A DNA stretch of 64,000 nucleotides from Nocardioides sp. URHA0020. GTDB lineage: Bacteria; Actinomycetota; Actinomycetes; Propionibacteriales; Nocardioidaceae. The position numbers and the translations under genes are program-made. The stretch covers positions 464,548 to 528,547 of the forward strand of contig NZ_KK211167.1 in NCBI RefSeq assembly GCF_000620705.1, given 5' to 3'. A model generated the notes under the pieces. That model did no database searches. It was not told the origin of the DNA and saw only the letters and a list, made by a program, of their open reading frames with translations. Below, one piece after another: positions 18,740 to 26,912 of the stretch; position 1 is the first letter of the stretch, and each line of letters begins with the position of its first letter.

Positions 18740-19287
18740 CACTCGCCCCTGAACGTCCCACCCAGGCCGCTGTCTCGTGTGAGCTCGGGCCCGACCAGCT
18801 CCCGGCGCTGCCCGGCCGCGTGCTGGACCCGCAGGAGCTGCTCGCGTGGGTGCGCGAGCTCGCCGCCAAGCCGGAGCTGTGGGCGGAGCACGTGCGCCAC
18901 GACACCGAGGGCCGGCACTTCGTCTCGCTGCACCGCGACGCCGACATCGACGTCTGGCTGCTGTGCTGGAACACCGAGGACGACACCGGCTGGCACGACC
19001 ACGACACCTCCGCCGGCGCCGTGGCCGTGACCCAGGGCGCGGTCGTCGAGAACCGGCCCCGGCTCGGTGGGGAGCCCGCGAGCCGCACCATCGAGGCCGG
19101 CCGGGCCTTCGCCTTCGGGCCGGACCACATCCACCGGATGGCGGGCGCCGTCGACGGCTCGGTCTCGATCCACGCCTACTCCCCTCCGCTGTGGCGGATG
19201 GGGCAGTACTCCATCAGCTCCTCGGGCGTCATGCGCCGCTACTCGGTCTCGTACGCCGACGAGCTGCGGCCGCTGGTCGGCGACTGA
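18736..19287 (+). CDS. Cysteine dioxygenase-type thiol dioxygenase (cupin)
   Basis: Non-haem iron cupin of the CDO type I family, 183 residues, close to the usual bacterial size. The three metal ligands are visible: His87 and His89 in GWHDHDTSAG and His146 in SIHAYSPPL. AGRAFAFGPDHIHRM forms the second cupin motif, and SPPLWRMGQYSI is typical of the family. Known members oxidise the thiol of cysteine, 3-mercaptopropionate or similar compounds to sulfinates. The coupling to the amidohydrolase and the LacI operator suggests a thiol intermediate in this island rather than general cysteine turnover, which is inference. Confidence 0.88.
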   Translation: MTLAPERPTQAAVSCELGPDQLPALPGRVLDPQELLAWVRELAAKPELWAEHVRHDTEGRHFVSLHRDADIDVWLLCWNTEDDTGWHDHDTSAGAVAVTQGAVVENRPRLGGEPASRTIEAGRAFAFGPDHIHRMAGAVDGSVSIHAYSPPLWRMGQYSISSSGVMRRYSVSYADELRPLVGD

Positions 19288-19308
19288 CCGGGTGGCTATC
19301 GTCCTTGG

Positions 19309-20547
19309 ATGACGCGCGCCGGCTGGCTCTCCCTGGTGCTGGGAGTGTCGGCGGCCGCGATCGTGGTCGTCCCGCTCGTCGGTGAGACCGGGACGCGCGC
19401 CAGCACGGTGGGCGTCTCCATCCCGGACCGGATCGCCGGCTACTCGCTGCTGACGGCGGACGTGACCGACGCGCCGACGGGGCCGGCCCTCGCGCTCTAC
19501 CAGCGCGGCCTCGGCGTCGAGTTCGTGGACACCCCGCAGGCCGTCGTGCTGGCCGCGGACGACGACGCCTACCGACGCGTCGACGCCGCCGAGGAGCGCT
19601 CCGGACCGGAGGACCAGGGTGACCCGGGTCCGATGCTGCTCTCGCCGGACGGCTCCTCGGTCGCGCTCGGCGACCACGACACCCGCGACCCCGACGTGGG
19701 TGTCGTCGACCTCGGCACCGGTCACGGCACCCGCTACACGCTGACCGGTCCGCGCAGCGTCGTACCGGTCGCCTGGTCCCACGACGGGAGCAAGATCGCC
19801 TACCTGGCCGGGCGGACGCCGACGAACCCGCACGCGGGCGGACCGACGGTCGGCGAGCTCTACCTGCTCGACGTCGACTCGGGCGAGGTCAGCTCGGTGC
19901 CCGGGGTCGGTCGCGCGCGGACGGCCGCCTTCTCCCCGGACGGCAGGCAACTCGCCGTACGCCCCGCCGGTCTGGGCGGTGGCACCCTGCCGATCGTCGA
20001 CCTGGCCACGGGGACCCTGCGCACCGTGCCGGCCGACGGCGTGCTCACCGGTCCCGCCGCCTGGTCGCCGGACGGGGAGCTGGTCGCGGTGTCGTCACCC
20101 GCCGGCCTCGCGTTCGTGGCGGTGGACGGGTCGGCACCCGGGCCGGCCGAGCTCGAGCTCGACCACCCGCAGCGCGAGCAGCTCCTGGGCTGGACCGGCG
20201 ACCGGGAGGTGGCGGTCCTCGACCGCTCCGACCCGGACACGGCCCGGCTCGTCGCGCACCCGCTGAGCGGCGGCCCGACGCGCCGGCTCACGCGCATCGA
20301 CCACCTCGGGACCTACGGCATCAGCCACGTCCAGCTGGCCTCGGCGCTGCTGCCGCAGGCACGGCTGCGACCCGCGGGCAGTGCGGGGTACGGGCCGCTG
20401 CCCGCCCGCTTCCGCTTCCCGCTGGCCGTCGTCATCGGGCTGGCGGTCGCGGGGGTCGCGCTGCTGGTCCTCCGGAGGCTGCTGCCTGGCGGGCGGGGTC
20501 GGGGGCGGGGTCGCCGCAGTCCGCGCCCGTACGGTGGGGTGTCATGA
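19309..20547 (+). CDS. Membrane-anchored TolB/WD40-like beta-propeller protein
   Basis: About 412 residues. An N-terminal hydrophobic segment (WLSLVLGVSAAAIVVVPLV) may be a signal anchor, and a second helix lies near the C terminus (FPLAVVIGLAVAGVALLVL) before a basic tail. Between them are propeller-type repeats built on SPDG motifs: LSPDGSSVALG, WSHDGSKIAYLAG, FSPDGRQLAVRP and WSPDGELVAVSS. No catalytic motif is seen. It follows the CDO-like gene by 21 bp and its stop overlaps the start of a 47-residue ORF. The role is unknown; a sensor or scaffold outside the membrane is plausible. Confidence 0.75.
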   Translation: MTRAGWLSLVLGVSAAAIVVVPLVGETGTRASTVGVSIPDRIAGYSLLTADVTDAPTGPALALYQRGLGVEFVDTPQAVVLAADDDAYRRVDAAEERSGPEDQGDPGPMLLSPDGSSVALGDHDTRDPDVGVVDLGTGHGTRYTLTGPRSVVPVAWSHDGSKIAYLAGRTPTNPHAGGPTVGELYLLDVDSGEVSSVPGVGRARTAAFSPDGRQLAVRPAGLGGGTLPIVDLATGTLRTVPADGVLTGPAAWSPDGELVAVSSPAGLAFVAVDGSAPGPAELELDHPQREQLLGWTGDREVAVLDRSDPDTARLVAHPLSGGPTRRLTRIDHLGTYGISHVQLASALLPQARLRPAGSAGYGPLPARFRFPLAVVIGLAVAGVALLVLRRLLPGGRGRGRGRRSPRPYGGVS

Positions 20548-20687
20548 CGGCACAAGAGCTCGCAGACCAGGCGACCGAAGCGGCAGCGAAGATGAAGGTG
20601 GGCACGTGGGACGCCGTGCAGGCGCTCGCGCTCGCGTCCATCGCGCAGAGCCTGGCGTCGATGGCGCGGGACCAGTCGCCGGACTGA
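20544..20687 (+). CDS. 47-residue conserved-looking small protein
   Basis: Short ORF whose ATG overlaps the propeller-gene stop (ATGA), a coupling pattern used by real genes all over this window. It encodes a mostly helical, Ala-rich peptide beginning MTAQELADQATEAAAKMK and ending in MARDQSPD. It has no transmembrane segment. Function unknown. The reading frame keeps the high-GC third-position bias of its neighbours. Confidence 0.5.
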   Translation: MTAQELADQATEAAAKMKVGTWDAVQALALASIAQSLASMARDQSPD

Positions 20688-20741
20688 GTGCCTGTGTCGG
20701 TCGGTCGGTCGGCTGGCCTTGCTGCCGCGCTTCGGTGCGGG

Positions 20742-20823
20742 GGTTTCGAGGCTCGGCGCTGGCGCGCCTCGCACCTCAACCAGCGGAGGTCGGCGCTGGC
20801 GCGCCTCGCACCTCAACCAGCGG
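20742..20823. repeat. Intergenic palindromic repeat with a 34-bp direct duplication
   Basis: The 138-bp space between two convergent genes holds GGTTTCGAGGCTCGG followed by a 34-bp unit present twice (20753-20786 and 20790-20823, identical), each containing GCGCGCCTCGCACC and ending CTCAACCAGCGG. The same GGTTTCGAGGCTC...ACCTCAACCA frame occurs at 46029-46303. The second copy stops two bases short of the lyase stop codon. It may serve as a bidirectional terminator or be a REP-like mobile repeat. Confidence 0.75.
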
Positions 20824-20825
20824 GG

Positions 20826-22295
20826 TCAGTCGGTGATGCCTGCAGTCGCGCGGACGAGGGACGAGGCGGCCTCGAGCTCGGCGCCCACGATGTGGTCGGG
20901 GCGGACGTCGGGGAGGGCCGCGTCGGCGCGGGCGAAGAGCTCGCTGGCGGGGCAGTCGGCGAGCCGGCTGGGGTCGAGGCGCAGCGCGCGGACGGCGGCG
21001 ACCAGCTCGCAGGCCAGCAGGTCGGGCAGCAGGTCGAGGAGCTGGTGGGTGTCCCACGCCGCCTGGGTGGAGTGGCTGGCGTGCTCCTCGACGCCGAGCG
21101 AGACGACGGTGTGGCCGCCCGTCACGGGGGTCGCGGCCGAGCGGACCTGGGAGAGCAGGTCGGCGGCGACGTACTCGACGATCATCAGGCCGGAGCTGCC
21201 CTGCGGGCCGGCGGCGAGGAAGGCCGGCAGACCCGTCAGGCGGGGGTCGAGCAGCGCGCCGAGGCGGGCGGTGAGCAGCGAGAGGACCGGCACGGCGGTC
21301 GCGCGCACGGCGTCCAGGGTCGCGGCGATCCGCTGCGTGAGGAACTGACCGTGGTGCAGCGCGGTGCCGTCGACGGCGAGCGGGTTCTCGCCGGCCGCGC
21401 CGATCTCGGCGGCCAGGGCGAGCTCGGCGATCGTGAGCGCCTCCTCCCACGGGGCGTGCACCTGCGGGACGGCGCGCAGCCCGAACGGGTCCTGCAGCCG
21501 GACCGCCTCCCGCTCCGGCCCGGCGAGCAGCGCGGTGAGGCGGGAGGCGACGCCGACGGCGTACGGGTCGTCCTTGGCGGCGTGCACCCGAGGGTCGTAG
21601 GCCTGGAGCGATCCGCGCAGCGCCAGGTGCGACAGGGCGGCCACCTGCTCGGTCGTGCGCGCCAGGGCGGCCAGCCCGGTGACGGCGATGGAGCCCACGG
21701 TCGCGGTCAGGGCGTTGCTGCTGGCGAAGGCCAGCGCATCGCCCTCGGCGACCGGCGTGGGCGCGGTGGCCCCGCTGCGCCACGGCAGCTCACCGACCAG
21801 CGTCAGCCCCAGCTGGGCGAGCACCGTGAGGTCACCGGTGCCGATCCCGCCGTACGCGTGCAGGCGAGGCACGCTCCCGGCCTCGAGCGCGGACGCCAGC
21901 GCCTCGACCAGCGCCGGCTCGACCCCCGAACCGCCGCGCAGCAGCTGGTGGAGCCGGACGAGCATGGTGCCGCGGGCCACCTCGTCGCCCAGCTCGGGCC
22001 CGAACCCGCCGGCGTGGCTGCGCCACAGTCTGAGCGCGTGGCTGCCGTTGTCGGCGCCGTCTGGTTCGATCGAGACATGGCGCAGCGCTCCCACGCCGGT
22101 GGTGAGGCCGTAGACGGCACCGTCCTGCTGGGCGGCGTCCAGGTCCGCACGCGCCCGACGCACCCCGACGAGCGCGTCGCCGCCGTACGCGTCGAGCGAC
22201 ACCTCGATCCCGGAGGTCCGCGGGGAGCGGGCGTACGCCGCGACGTCGGCCGGCCGCAGGCCCGGGTCGGCGACGTGCCGCGTGGGGGACGTCAT
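20826..22295 (-). CDS. HAL/PAL-family lyase homologue with Gly-Thr-Gly in place of the MIO tripeptide
   Basis: Second HutH paralogue, 489 residues, closer to HutH than the AAG-type copy. Active-site blocks include VYGLTTGVGAL (Tyr), WRSHAGGFGPEL (His), RLQDPFGLRAVPQVH (Gln and Arg retained, Tyr replaced by Phe) and GVEEHASHS (Glu retained). The cofactor loop reads GGIGTGDLTVL: Gly152-Thr153-Gly154 replaces Ala-Ser-Gly. As I recall, Thr at this position in histidine ammonia-lyase does not support MIO formation. A substrate with a better leaving group than ammonia, such as trimethylamine, would not need the cofactor. The gene diverges from a betaine-type ABC importer over 146 bp, which supports that idea. 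Confidence 0.85.
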   Translation of the reverse strand: MTSPTRHVADPGLRPADVAAYARSPRTSGIEVSLDAYGGDALVGVRRARADLDAAQQDGAVYGLTTGVGALRHVSIEPDGADNGSHALRLWRSHAGGFGPELGDEVARGTMLVRLHQLLRGGSGVEPALVEALASALEAGSVPRLHAYGGIGTGDLTVLAQLGLTLVGELPWRSGATAPTPVAEGDALAFASSNALTATVGSIAVTGLAALARTTEQVAALSHLALRGSLQAYDPRVHAAKDDPYAVGVASRLTALLAGPEREAVRLQDPFGLRAVPQVHAPWEEALTIAELALAAEIGAAGENPLAVDGTALHHGQFLTQRIAATLDAVRATAVPVLSLLTARLGALLDPRLTGLPAFLAAGPQGSSGLMIVEYVAADLLSQVRSAATPVTGGHTVVSLGVEEHASHSTQAAWDTHQLLDLLPDLLACELVAAVRALRLDPSRLADCPASELFARADAALPDVRPDHIVGAELEAASSLVRATAGITD

Positions 22296-22305
22296 GGACG
22301 CATCC

Positions 22306-22341
22306 TATTCAGCGGACCGACAAAGTCGAATAACCTCATTC
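22306..22341. promoter_or_regulatory. Divergent promoter region with TATTC/GAATA dyads
   Basis: AT-rich part of the 146-bp spacer between the GTG-type lyase and the ABC importer. TATTC (22306-22310) and GAATA (22328-22332) form an inverted pair, and GAAT...ATTC (22328-22341) forms a second one. Such repeated half-sites in a divergent spacer suggest one regulator for both transcripts, but no regulator gene is adjacent. The importer has a strong ribosome site, GGAGG at 22431-22435, before its GTG. Confidence 0.3.
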
Positions 22342-22441
22342 ACATAGACTCCTTTGCCATGGCACCGTTTCGCCCACGACTCGTCCGAGCACGCTGGGTA
22401 CGCCGCACGACGCGGATCAGCACCTGGGCAGGAGGACACCG

Positions 22442-23488
22442 GTGATCGAGTTCGACGACGTGACGAAGAGGTACCCGGACGGCACGGTCGCCGTCGGGGG
22501 CCTGTCGCTGACCATCCCTACTGGCGGCATCACCGTGCTGGTGGGTCCGTCCGGGTGCGGCAAGACCACCTCGCTGCGGATGATCAACCGGATGATCGAC
22601 CCCACGTCGGGGACGATCCGCATCGACGGCGAGGACGTGCTGAAGCAGGACCCCGCCCTGCTGCGCCGCTCGATCGGCTACGTCATCCAGCACGCCGGGC
22701 TCTTCCCGCACCGCACCGTGGTCGACAACGTCGCCACGGTCCCGGTGCTCAACGGCGTGCCGCGCAAGCAGGCCCGGGCCCGGGCCTACGAGCTGCTGGA
22801 GCGGGTCGGTCTGACCGCCGGCATGGCCGACCGCTACCCGGTGCAGCTGTCCGGCGGCCAGCAGCAGCGCGTCGGCGTGGCCCGAGCGCTCGCGGCCGAT
22901 CCGCCGGTGATGCTGATGGACGAGCCGTTCTCGGCCGTCGACCCGGTCGTGCGCGAGGGCCTGCAGCAGGAATTCCTGCGCCTGCAGGGCGAGCTGGGCA
23001 AGACCATCGTGATGGTCACCCACGACATCGACGAGGCGATCAAGCTCGGCGACCACGTCGCGGTCTTCGCCGAGGGCGGCCGTCTGGCCCAGCTCTCGAC
23101 GCCCGAGGAGCTGCTGTCCAAGCCCGCCGACGACTTCGTGGCCGGGTTCGTCGGCCGCGACCGTGGCTACCGTGGCCTGTCCTTCGCCGGCTCGGCCGAC
23201 CTCGCCGTCGAGCCGGTCACCACGGAGGTCGAGGGGCTGCGACTCTCGCTCGACGACGCCGGGCGCCCGCTGGGGTGGACCGGGTCGGGCGCCCTGCTCC
23301 CCACCGAGGGCAGCTTCCACCTCGGCGACAGCCTGCGCGTGGTGACCGACCTGACCCTGCTCTCGCCGGCCGGAGCCGCGGTCCGCGTCGACGCCGAGGG
23401 CCGGGCCGACGGGATCGTGCGTCAGGGCGCCCTGGCGGCGTACGTCCGCGAACGCCAGCTCGGCCGGCTGGGGTCGACGGGGTCCTGA
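22442..23488 (+). CDS. Betaine/osmoprotectant-type ABC transporter ATPase
   Basis: Cytoplasmic ATPase of the ProV/OpuCA class, 348 residues. Walker A is GPSGCGKTT (35-43), the signature is LSGGQQQRV, and Walker B continues as LMDEPFSAVDP; the H-loop His is in MVTHDID. Residues after ~240 form a C-terminal extension where relatives carry CBS domains, but no clear CBS motif is seen. GTG start six bases after GGAGG. The permease gene starts one base after its stop. Head of a four-gene importer operon. Confidence 0.93.
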   Translation: MIEFDDVTKRYPDGTVAVGGLSLTIPTGGITVLVGPSGCGKTTSLRMINRMIDPTSGTIRIDGEDVLKQDPALLRRSIGYVIQHAGLFPHRTVVDNVATVPVLNGVPRKQARARAYELLERVGLTAGMADRYPVQLSGGQQQRVGVARALAADPPVMLMDEPFSAVDPVVREGLQQEFLRLQGELGKTIVMVTHDIDEAIKLGDHVAVFAEGGRLAQLSTPEELLSKPADDFVAGFVGRDRGYRGLSFAGSADLAVEPVTTEVEGLRLSLDDAGRPLGWTGSGALLPTEGSFHLGDSLRVVTDLTLLSPAGAAVRVDAEGRADGIVRQGALAAYVRERQLGRLGSTGS

Positions 23489-23489
23489 C

Positions 23490-24158
23490 GTGAACTTCAT
23501 CGACGAGGTGCGCACCTACCTCGACATCAACCACGAGGCGGTCGTCCAGTCGCTGGTCGACCACATCTGGCTCGCCCTGCTGCCGGTGGCCATCGCGTTC
23601 GTGCTCTCGCTGCCGATCGGCTGGCTCGTGGTGCGCTTCGGCTGGGTCCGGCATCCGGTGCTGACGCTGAGCAGCGTCATCTACACCGTCCCGTCGCTGG
23701 CGCTGCTGCTCCTGCTGCCCGGCATCCTGCACACCAGCGTCCTCGACCCGCTCAACGTCGTGGTCGCGCTCTCGCTCTACAGCCTCGCGCTGCTGGTGCG
23801 CACCGTCGTCGACGGCCTGGAGTCGATCGACGACCAGGTCGTGCAGTCCGCTACCGCGATGGGCTACCGGCCGACCCGGCGGTGGTTCACCGTCGAGCTC
23901 CCGCTGGCGCTGCCCGTCATCCTGTCGGGCCTGCGAGTCGCCACGGTGGCCAACATCAGCATGGTCACGGTCGCCGCGCTGATCGGGATCGGCGGTCTCG
24001 GGCAGCTCTTCACCCGAGGCTTCCAGCTGGGCTTCTACGCGCCGCCGATCGCCATCGGCCTGGTCCTGTGCGTGCTGCTGGCCCTCGTCGCCGACACGGC
24101 GATCGTGCTGGTCCAGCGGCTGCTGACTCCCTGGACCCGGGCGGAGGACGCCCGATGA
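23490..24158 (+). CDS. Betaine/osmoprotectant-type ABC permease 1
   Basis: Integral membrane permease of the OpuC/ProW class, 222 residues with about five to six helices. The EAA-type loop that contacts the ATPase is visible as QSATAMGYRPTRRWFTVELPLALPVILSGLR, followed by GIGGLGQLFTRGFQ. It begins at a GTG one base after the ATPase stop, and its own stop overlaps the next permease ATG, so the three genes are translationally coupled. Paired small permeases are typical of the two-permease osmoprotectant systems rather than the fused permease-receptor type. Confidence 0.92.
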   Translation: MNFIDEVRTYLDINHEAVVQSLVDHIWLALLPVAIAFVLSLPIGWLVVRFGWVRHPVLTLSSVIYTVPSLALLLLLPGILHTSVLDPLNVVVALSLYSLALLVRTVVDGLESIDDQVVQSATAMGYRPTRRWFTVELPLALPVILSGLRVATVANISMVTVAALIGIGGLGQLFTRGFQLGFYAPPIAIGLVLCVLLALVADTAIVLVQRLLTPWTRAEDAR

Positions 24159-24910
24159 ACGCCGACACCTTTGACTTCCTCTTCGACGGTGCCAACTGGG
24201 CCTGGAGCAGCTACGACAGCTTCCCGCACCGGATCCTCGAGCACCTGCAGTACTCCGCGATCGCGCTGGTGATCGCCTTCGTCATCGCGTTCCCGATCGG
24301 GTTGCTGATCGGGCACACCAACCGTGGCTCGTTCGTCGCGATCAACATCGGCAACGCCGGGCGGGCGCTTCCGACCCTCGGCGTGCTGATGCTGGTGCTC
24401 GTGCTGGTGGGCACCGGCCTGGTGCCGGTGACCGTGGCGCTGGTCATCCTGGCGGTCCCGCCGATCCTGACGACGACGTACGCCGGGATCCGCTCGGTCT
24501 CGGGTGCGACCGTCGACGCGGCTCGTGGGATCGGGATGCGGGAGCGGCAGATCGTCACCAGCGTGGAGCTGCCCATCGCCCTGCCGATCATCTTCGGCGG
24601 CGTCCGCAACGCGGCGCTCCAGGTGATCTCGACCGCCACGATCGCTGCGTACGTCGGGCTGGGCGGGCTCGGTCGCTACCTCTTCGACGGCCTCGCCCTG
24701 TCGGACTACCCCCGGGTCGTCGCGGGGTCGGTCCTGGTCGCGGTGCTGGCCGTCGCGGTCGACCTGCTGATCGGCCTGGTCCAGCGCCTGGTGGTCTCGC
24801 CCGGCGTGGACGGTCGGGCGAGCAAGGGCCGGCGTCGCCGCAGCACCCCCTCGGGTGCGGCCGCGACCGCCGTGCACTCCCTCGAGGAGGTGTCCCAGGC
24901 GCCGCGGTAG
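24155..24910 (+). CDS. Betaine/osmoprotectant-type ABC permease 2
   Basis: Second permease, 251 residues. Helices start near HLQYSAIALVIAFVIAFPIGLL, and the EAA-type loop is DAARGIGMRERQIVTSVELPIALPIIFGG, followed by AAYVGLGGLGRYLFDG. A basic, Ser/Ala-rich C-terminal tail of about 35 residues (SKGRRRRSTPSG) should face the cytoplasm. The ATG at 24155 overlaps the stop of permease 1. It would form a heterodimer with permease 1. A 106-bp gap with no visible gene separates it from the receptor gene. Confidence 0.92.
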   Translation: MNADTFDFLFDGANWAWSSYDSFPHRILEHLQYSAIALVIAFVIAFPIGLLIGHTNRGSFVAINIGNAGRALPTLGVLMLVLVLVGTGLVPVTVALVILAVPPILTTTYAGIRSVSGATVDAARGIGMRERQIVTSVELPIALPIIFGGVRNAALQVISTATIAAYVGLGGLGRYLFDGLALSDYPRVVAGSVLVAVLAVAVDLLIGLVQRLVVSPGVDGRASKGRRRRSTPSGAAATAVHSLEEVSQAPR

Positions 24911-25016
24911 ATCGGGCCCCGCGCGCCCGCACGAGAACTCGCTCCACCTGCACGACTCCAGCACGAACCCAGCACGACCCATTCAGAAGTGCCTTGACCG
25001 AGAGGTGAAAACCCCT

Positions 25017-25952
25017 ATGTTCCGCAAGCGTTCCACCGCACTGATCAGCATCGCCGCCGTGGCAGCAGCGTTCGCGCTCGCCGGCTGCGGCTCCGACTCC
25101 GACTCCGGCAGCGACCCGCTCTCCTCGGGCGGAGGCGACAAGAGCGCGATCGTGATCGGCTCGGCCAACTTCCCCGAGAGCGAGCTGCTCATGCAGCTCT
25201 ACGCCCAGACGCTCAAGGCCGCGGGCGCCAAGGTCGAGACCAAGCCCAACATCGGTGCTCGTGAGATCTACATGAAGGCGTTCACCTCCGGTGACATCGA
25301 CCTGCTGCCGGAGTACAACGGTGCCCTGCTCTCCTACCTCTCGCCCGACGGGGTCCCGGAGGGCGTGACGTCGCCCGACGACGTCTACGCCGCGCTCCAG
25401 AAGGTGCTGCCGAAGGGCAGCGAGACGCTGCCGCAGTCGGCCGCCGAGGACAAGGACACCCTGACGGTCACCAAGGAGACCGCCGACAAGTACAGCCTGT
25501 CGACGATCGAGGACCTGCAGCCCGTCGCCGGCAAGCTCACCGTCGGCGCCGGCCCGGAGTGGCGCGAGCGCTACCAGGGTCTGGTCGGCCTCAAGGACCT
25601 CTACGACGTGAAGTTCAAGGAGTTCAAGCCGCTCGACTCCGGTGGCCCGCTGACCGTCGCCGCGATCAAGGACGGCAGCATCGACGTCGGCAACGTCTTC
25701 TCGACCGACTCGGCGATCACGACCAACGGCTGGGTCGTCCTCGGTGACCCGAAGAACCTCTACACCTCGCAGAACATCGTCCCGCTGATCCAGTCGGACA
25801 AGGTGACCCCCGAGGTCACCGACGCGCTCAACGCCCTCTCGAAGGCGCTGACCACGGAGAACCTCACCGAGGCCCTCGCCAAGGTGCAGGTCGACAAGCA
25901 GGACCCGGTCACCGTGGCCGGTGACTTCCTCAAGGCCAACGGCCTGAGCTGA
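25017..25952 (+). CDS. Betaine/osmoprotectant-type substrate-binding lipoprotein
   Basis: Extracytoplasmic receptor of the OpuC/ProX class, 311 residues. The lipoprotein signal ends in a lipobox LAGC (residues ~22-25). The mature domain carries SANFPESELLMQLYAQTL, KPNIGAREIYMKAF, DIDLLPEYNGALLSYL (family PEYxG) and DVGNVFSTDSAI. This pattern resembles actinobacterial ProX proteins more than the classic glycine-betaine PEYTGT form, so ligand identity is open among quaternary-ammonium or betaine-like compounds. GAGAGGTG precedes the ATG by nine bases. The operon ends in a strong palindrome. Confidence 0.92.
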   Translation: MFRKRSTALISIAAVAAAFALAGCGSDSDSGSDPLSSGGGDKSAIVIGSANFPESELLMQLYAQTLKAAGAKVETKPNIGAREIYMKAFTSGDIDLLPEYNGALLSYLSPDGVPEGVTSPDDVYAALQKVLPKGSETLPQSAAEDKDTLTVTKETADKYSLSTIEDLQPVAGKLTVGAGPEWRERYQGLVGLKDLYDVKFKEFKPLDSGGPLTVAAIKDGSIDVGNVFSTDSAITTNGWVVLGDPKNLYTSQNIVPLIQSDKVTPEVTDALNALSKALTTENLTEALAKVQVDKQDPVTVAGDFLKANGLS

Positions 25953-25962
25953 CCCACCTCGA

Positions 25963-25996
25963 CGGCATGGCCGGCGCGATCGCGCCGGCCATGCCG
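25963..25996. terminator. Perfect 34-bp palindrome, bidirectional terminator
   Basis: A perfect inverted repeat with 17-bp arms (first arm CGGCATGGCCGGCGCGA) lies 10 bp after the importer receptor stop and 11 bp before the stop of the convergent secreted-protein gene. It can fold into a very stable hairpin on either strand; no long T-run follows, which is normal in high-GC actinobacteria. Confidence 0.8.
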
Positions 25997-26007
25997 TTCG
26001 TCGTACG

Positions 26008-26781
26008 TCAGCGGCAGGCGTCCCCCGAGCCGGTGCTGACGCACGACTTCCGCGCGGCGCTGTGTCGCGCCGACGGGATGCTGGCCAGGCCGTGGGACAG
26101 CACCGTCACGGAGCCGACCCCGGGCGTGCCCGAGATCGCGCTGCCCCCGTTGCTCCCCGAGGTGCACCCGCCCACCAGGGCCAGCGTGTGGTCACCCGCC
26201 GCGATCACGTCCGCGGTCACGCCGGTGAGGTGGATCGCGGGGAACCCGTTGTAGTCGAAGGTGATGCTCACGGCCTCGCCGAGCTGCAGCGAGCTCGAGA
26301 CGATCGGGGCACCGTCCAGCCGCAGCCACCAGCGCACGAAGTTCGAGGTCGTGCAGTCGAGCTGCCCGGCGCCGGTGAAGTCGACGAGCAGGCGCCCCGC
26401 CCGCGTGGTGGTGAAGGTCGTGGTGGACGTCGCGACCCCGGCCGTCGGCAGCGTGGGAGCGCCGCCGAGCGGGACGATCTGGTTGACCTGCGCCTTGGTC
26501 AGGTAGGCGGACCCGACCTTCCCGGCGAGCTTCCGGGCGTTCGGGGCGTTGGCGATGATGTTGTCGGGCAGGCGCCCGGTGCGCTTGCTCGTGGCGACCA
26601 GCTTGCCCTTGCGCGCCTTGATGCTGGCCGAGGCGCTGACGGCGTGCTTGTGGTCGACGGTGTGGGCGTTGACCGCCCGGGCGAGGGCAGGACCGCCGGC
26701 GAAGCCGACGGACATGATCAGCGCGGATGCCGCCAGCACGATGGCGACCCGGTTCCCCGTGCGGGGTGAGTTGGTGGGCAT
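26008..26781 (-). CDS. Secreted or anchored hypothetical protein
   Basis: About 257 residues. An N-terminal hydrophobic segment (NRVAIVLAASALIMSVGFAGG) is followed by a stretch resembling actinobacterial exported proteins with KARKGKLVATSKRTGRLPDNIIANAP, then a Gly/Thr/Ser-rich beta domain with GRLLVDFTGAGQLDC and four cysteines (two near VGGCTS and at the C terminus, SCVSTGSGDAC). No enzyme motif is seen. The start could also be the ATG at 26817 (269 residues). It is convergent with the importer operon and divergent from the M48 peptidase gene. Confidence 0.6.
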   Translation of the reverse strand: MPTNSPRTGNRVAIVLAASALIMSVGFAGGPALARAVNAHTVDHKHAVSASASIKARKGKLVATSKRTGRLPDNIIANAPNARKLAGKVGSAYLTKAQVNQIVPLGGAPTLPTAGVATSTTTFTTTRAGRLLVDFTGAGQLDCTTSNFVRWWLRLDGAPIVSSSLQLGEAVSITFDYNGFPAIHLTGVTADVIAAGDHTLALVGGCTSGSNGGSAISGTPGVGSVTVLSHGLASIPSARHSAARKSCVSTGSGDACR

Positions 26782-26912
26782 CTGGCCACGGTGCGCCGCA
26801 GAACCCTCGGGTGGCATCGCCTGAACGGGCTAGTTCGGTGGCAGGTACGCCGCGCCGCCCGCGCGTGGTGCGAGCGCCGGTTCCGCCACCCGACGCCTCG
26901 GGGATCCCTACA

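Noticed and set aside
22442..25952. Naming the importer an ergothioneine transporter outright
   Set aside because: Known ergothioneine importers fuse permease and receptor, whereas this one has two separate permeases and a ProX-like receptor; only the betaine class can be supported.
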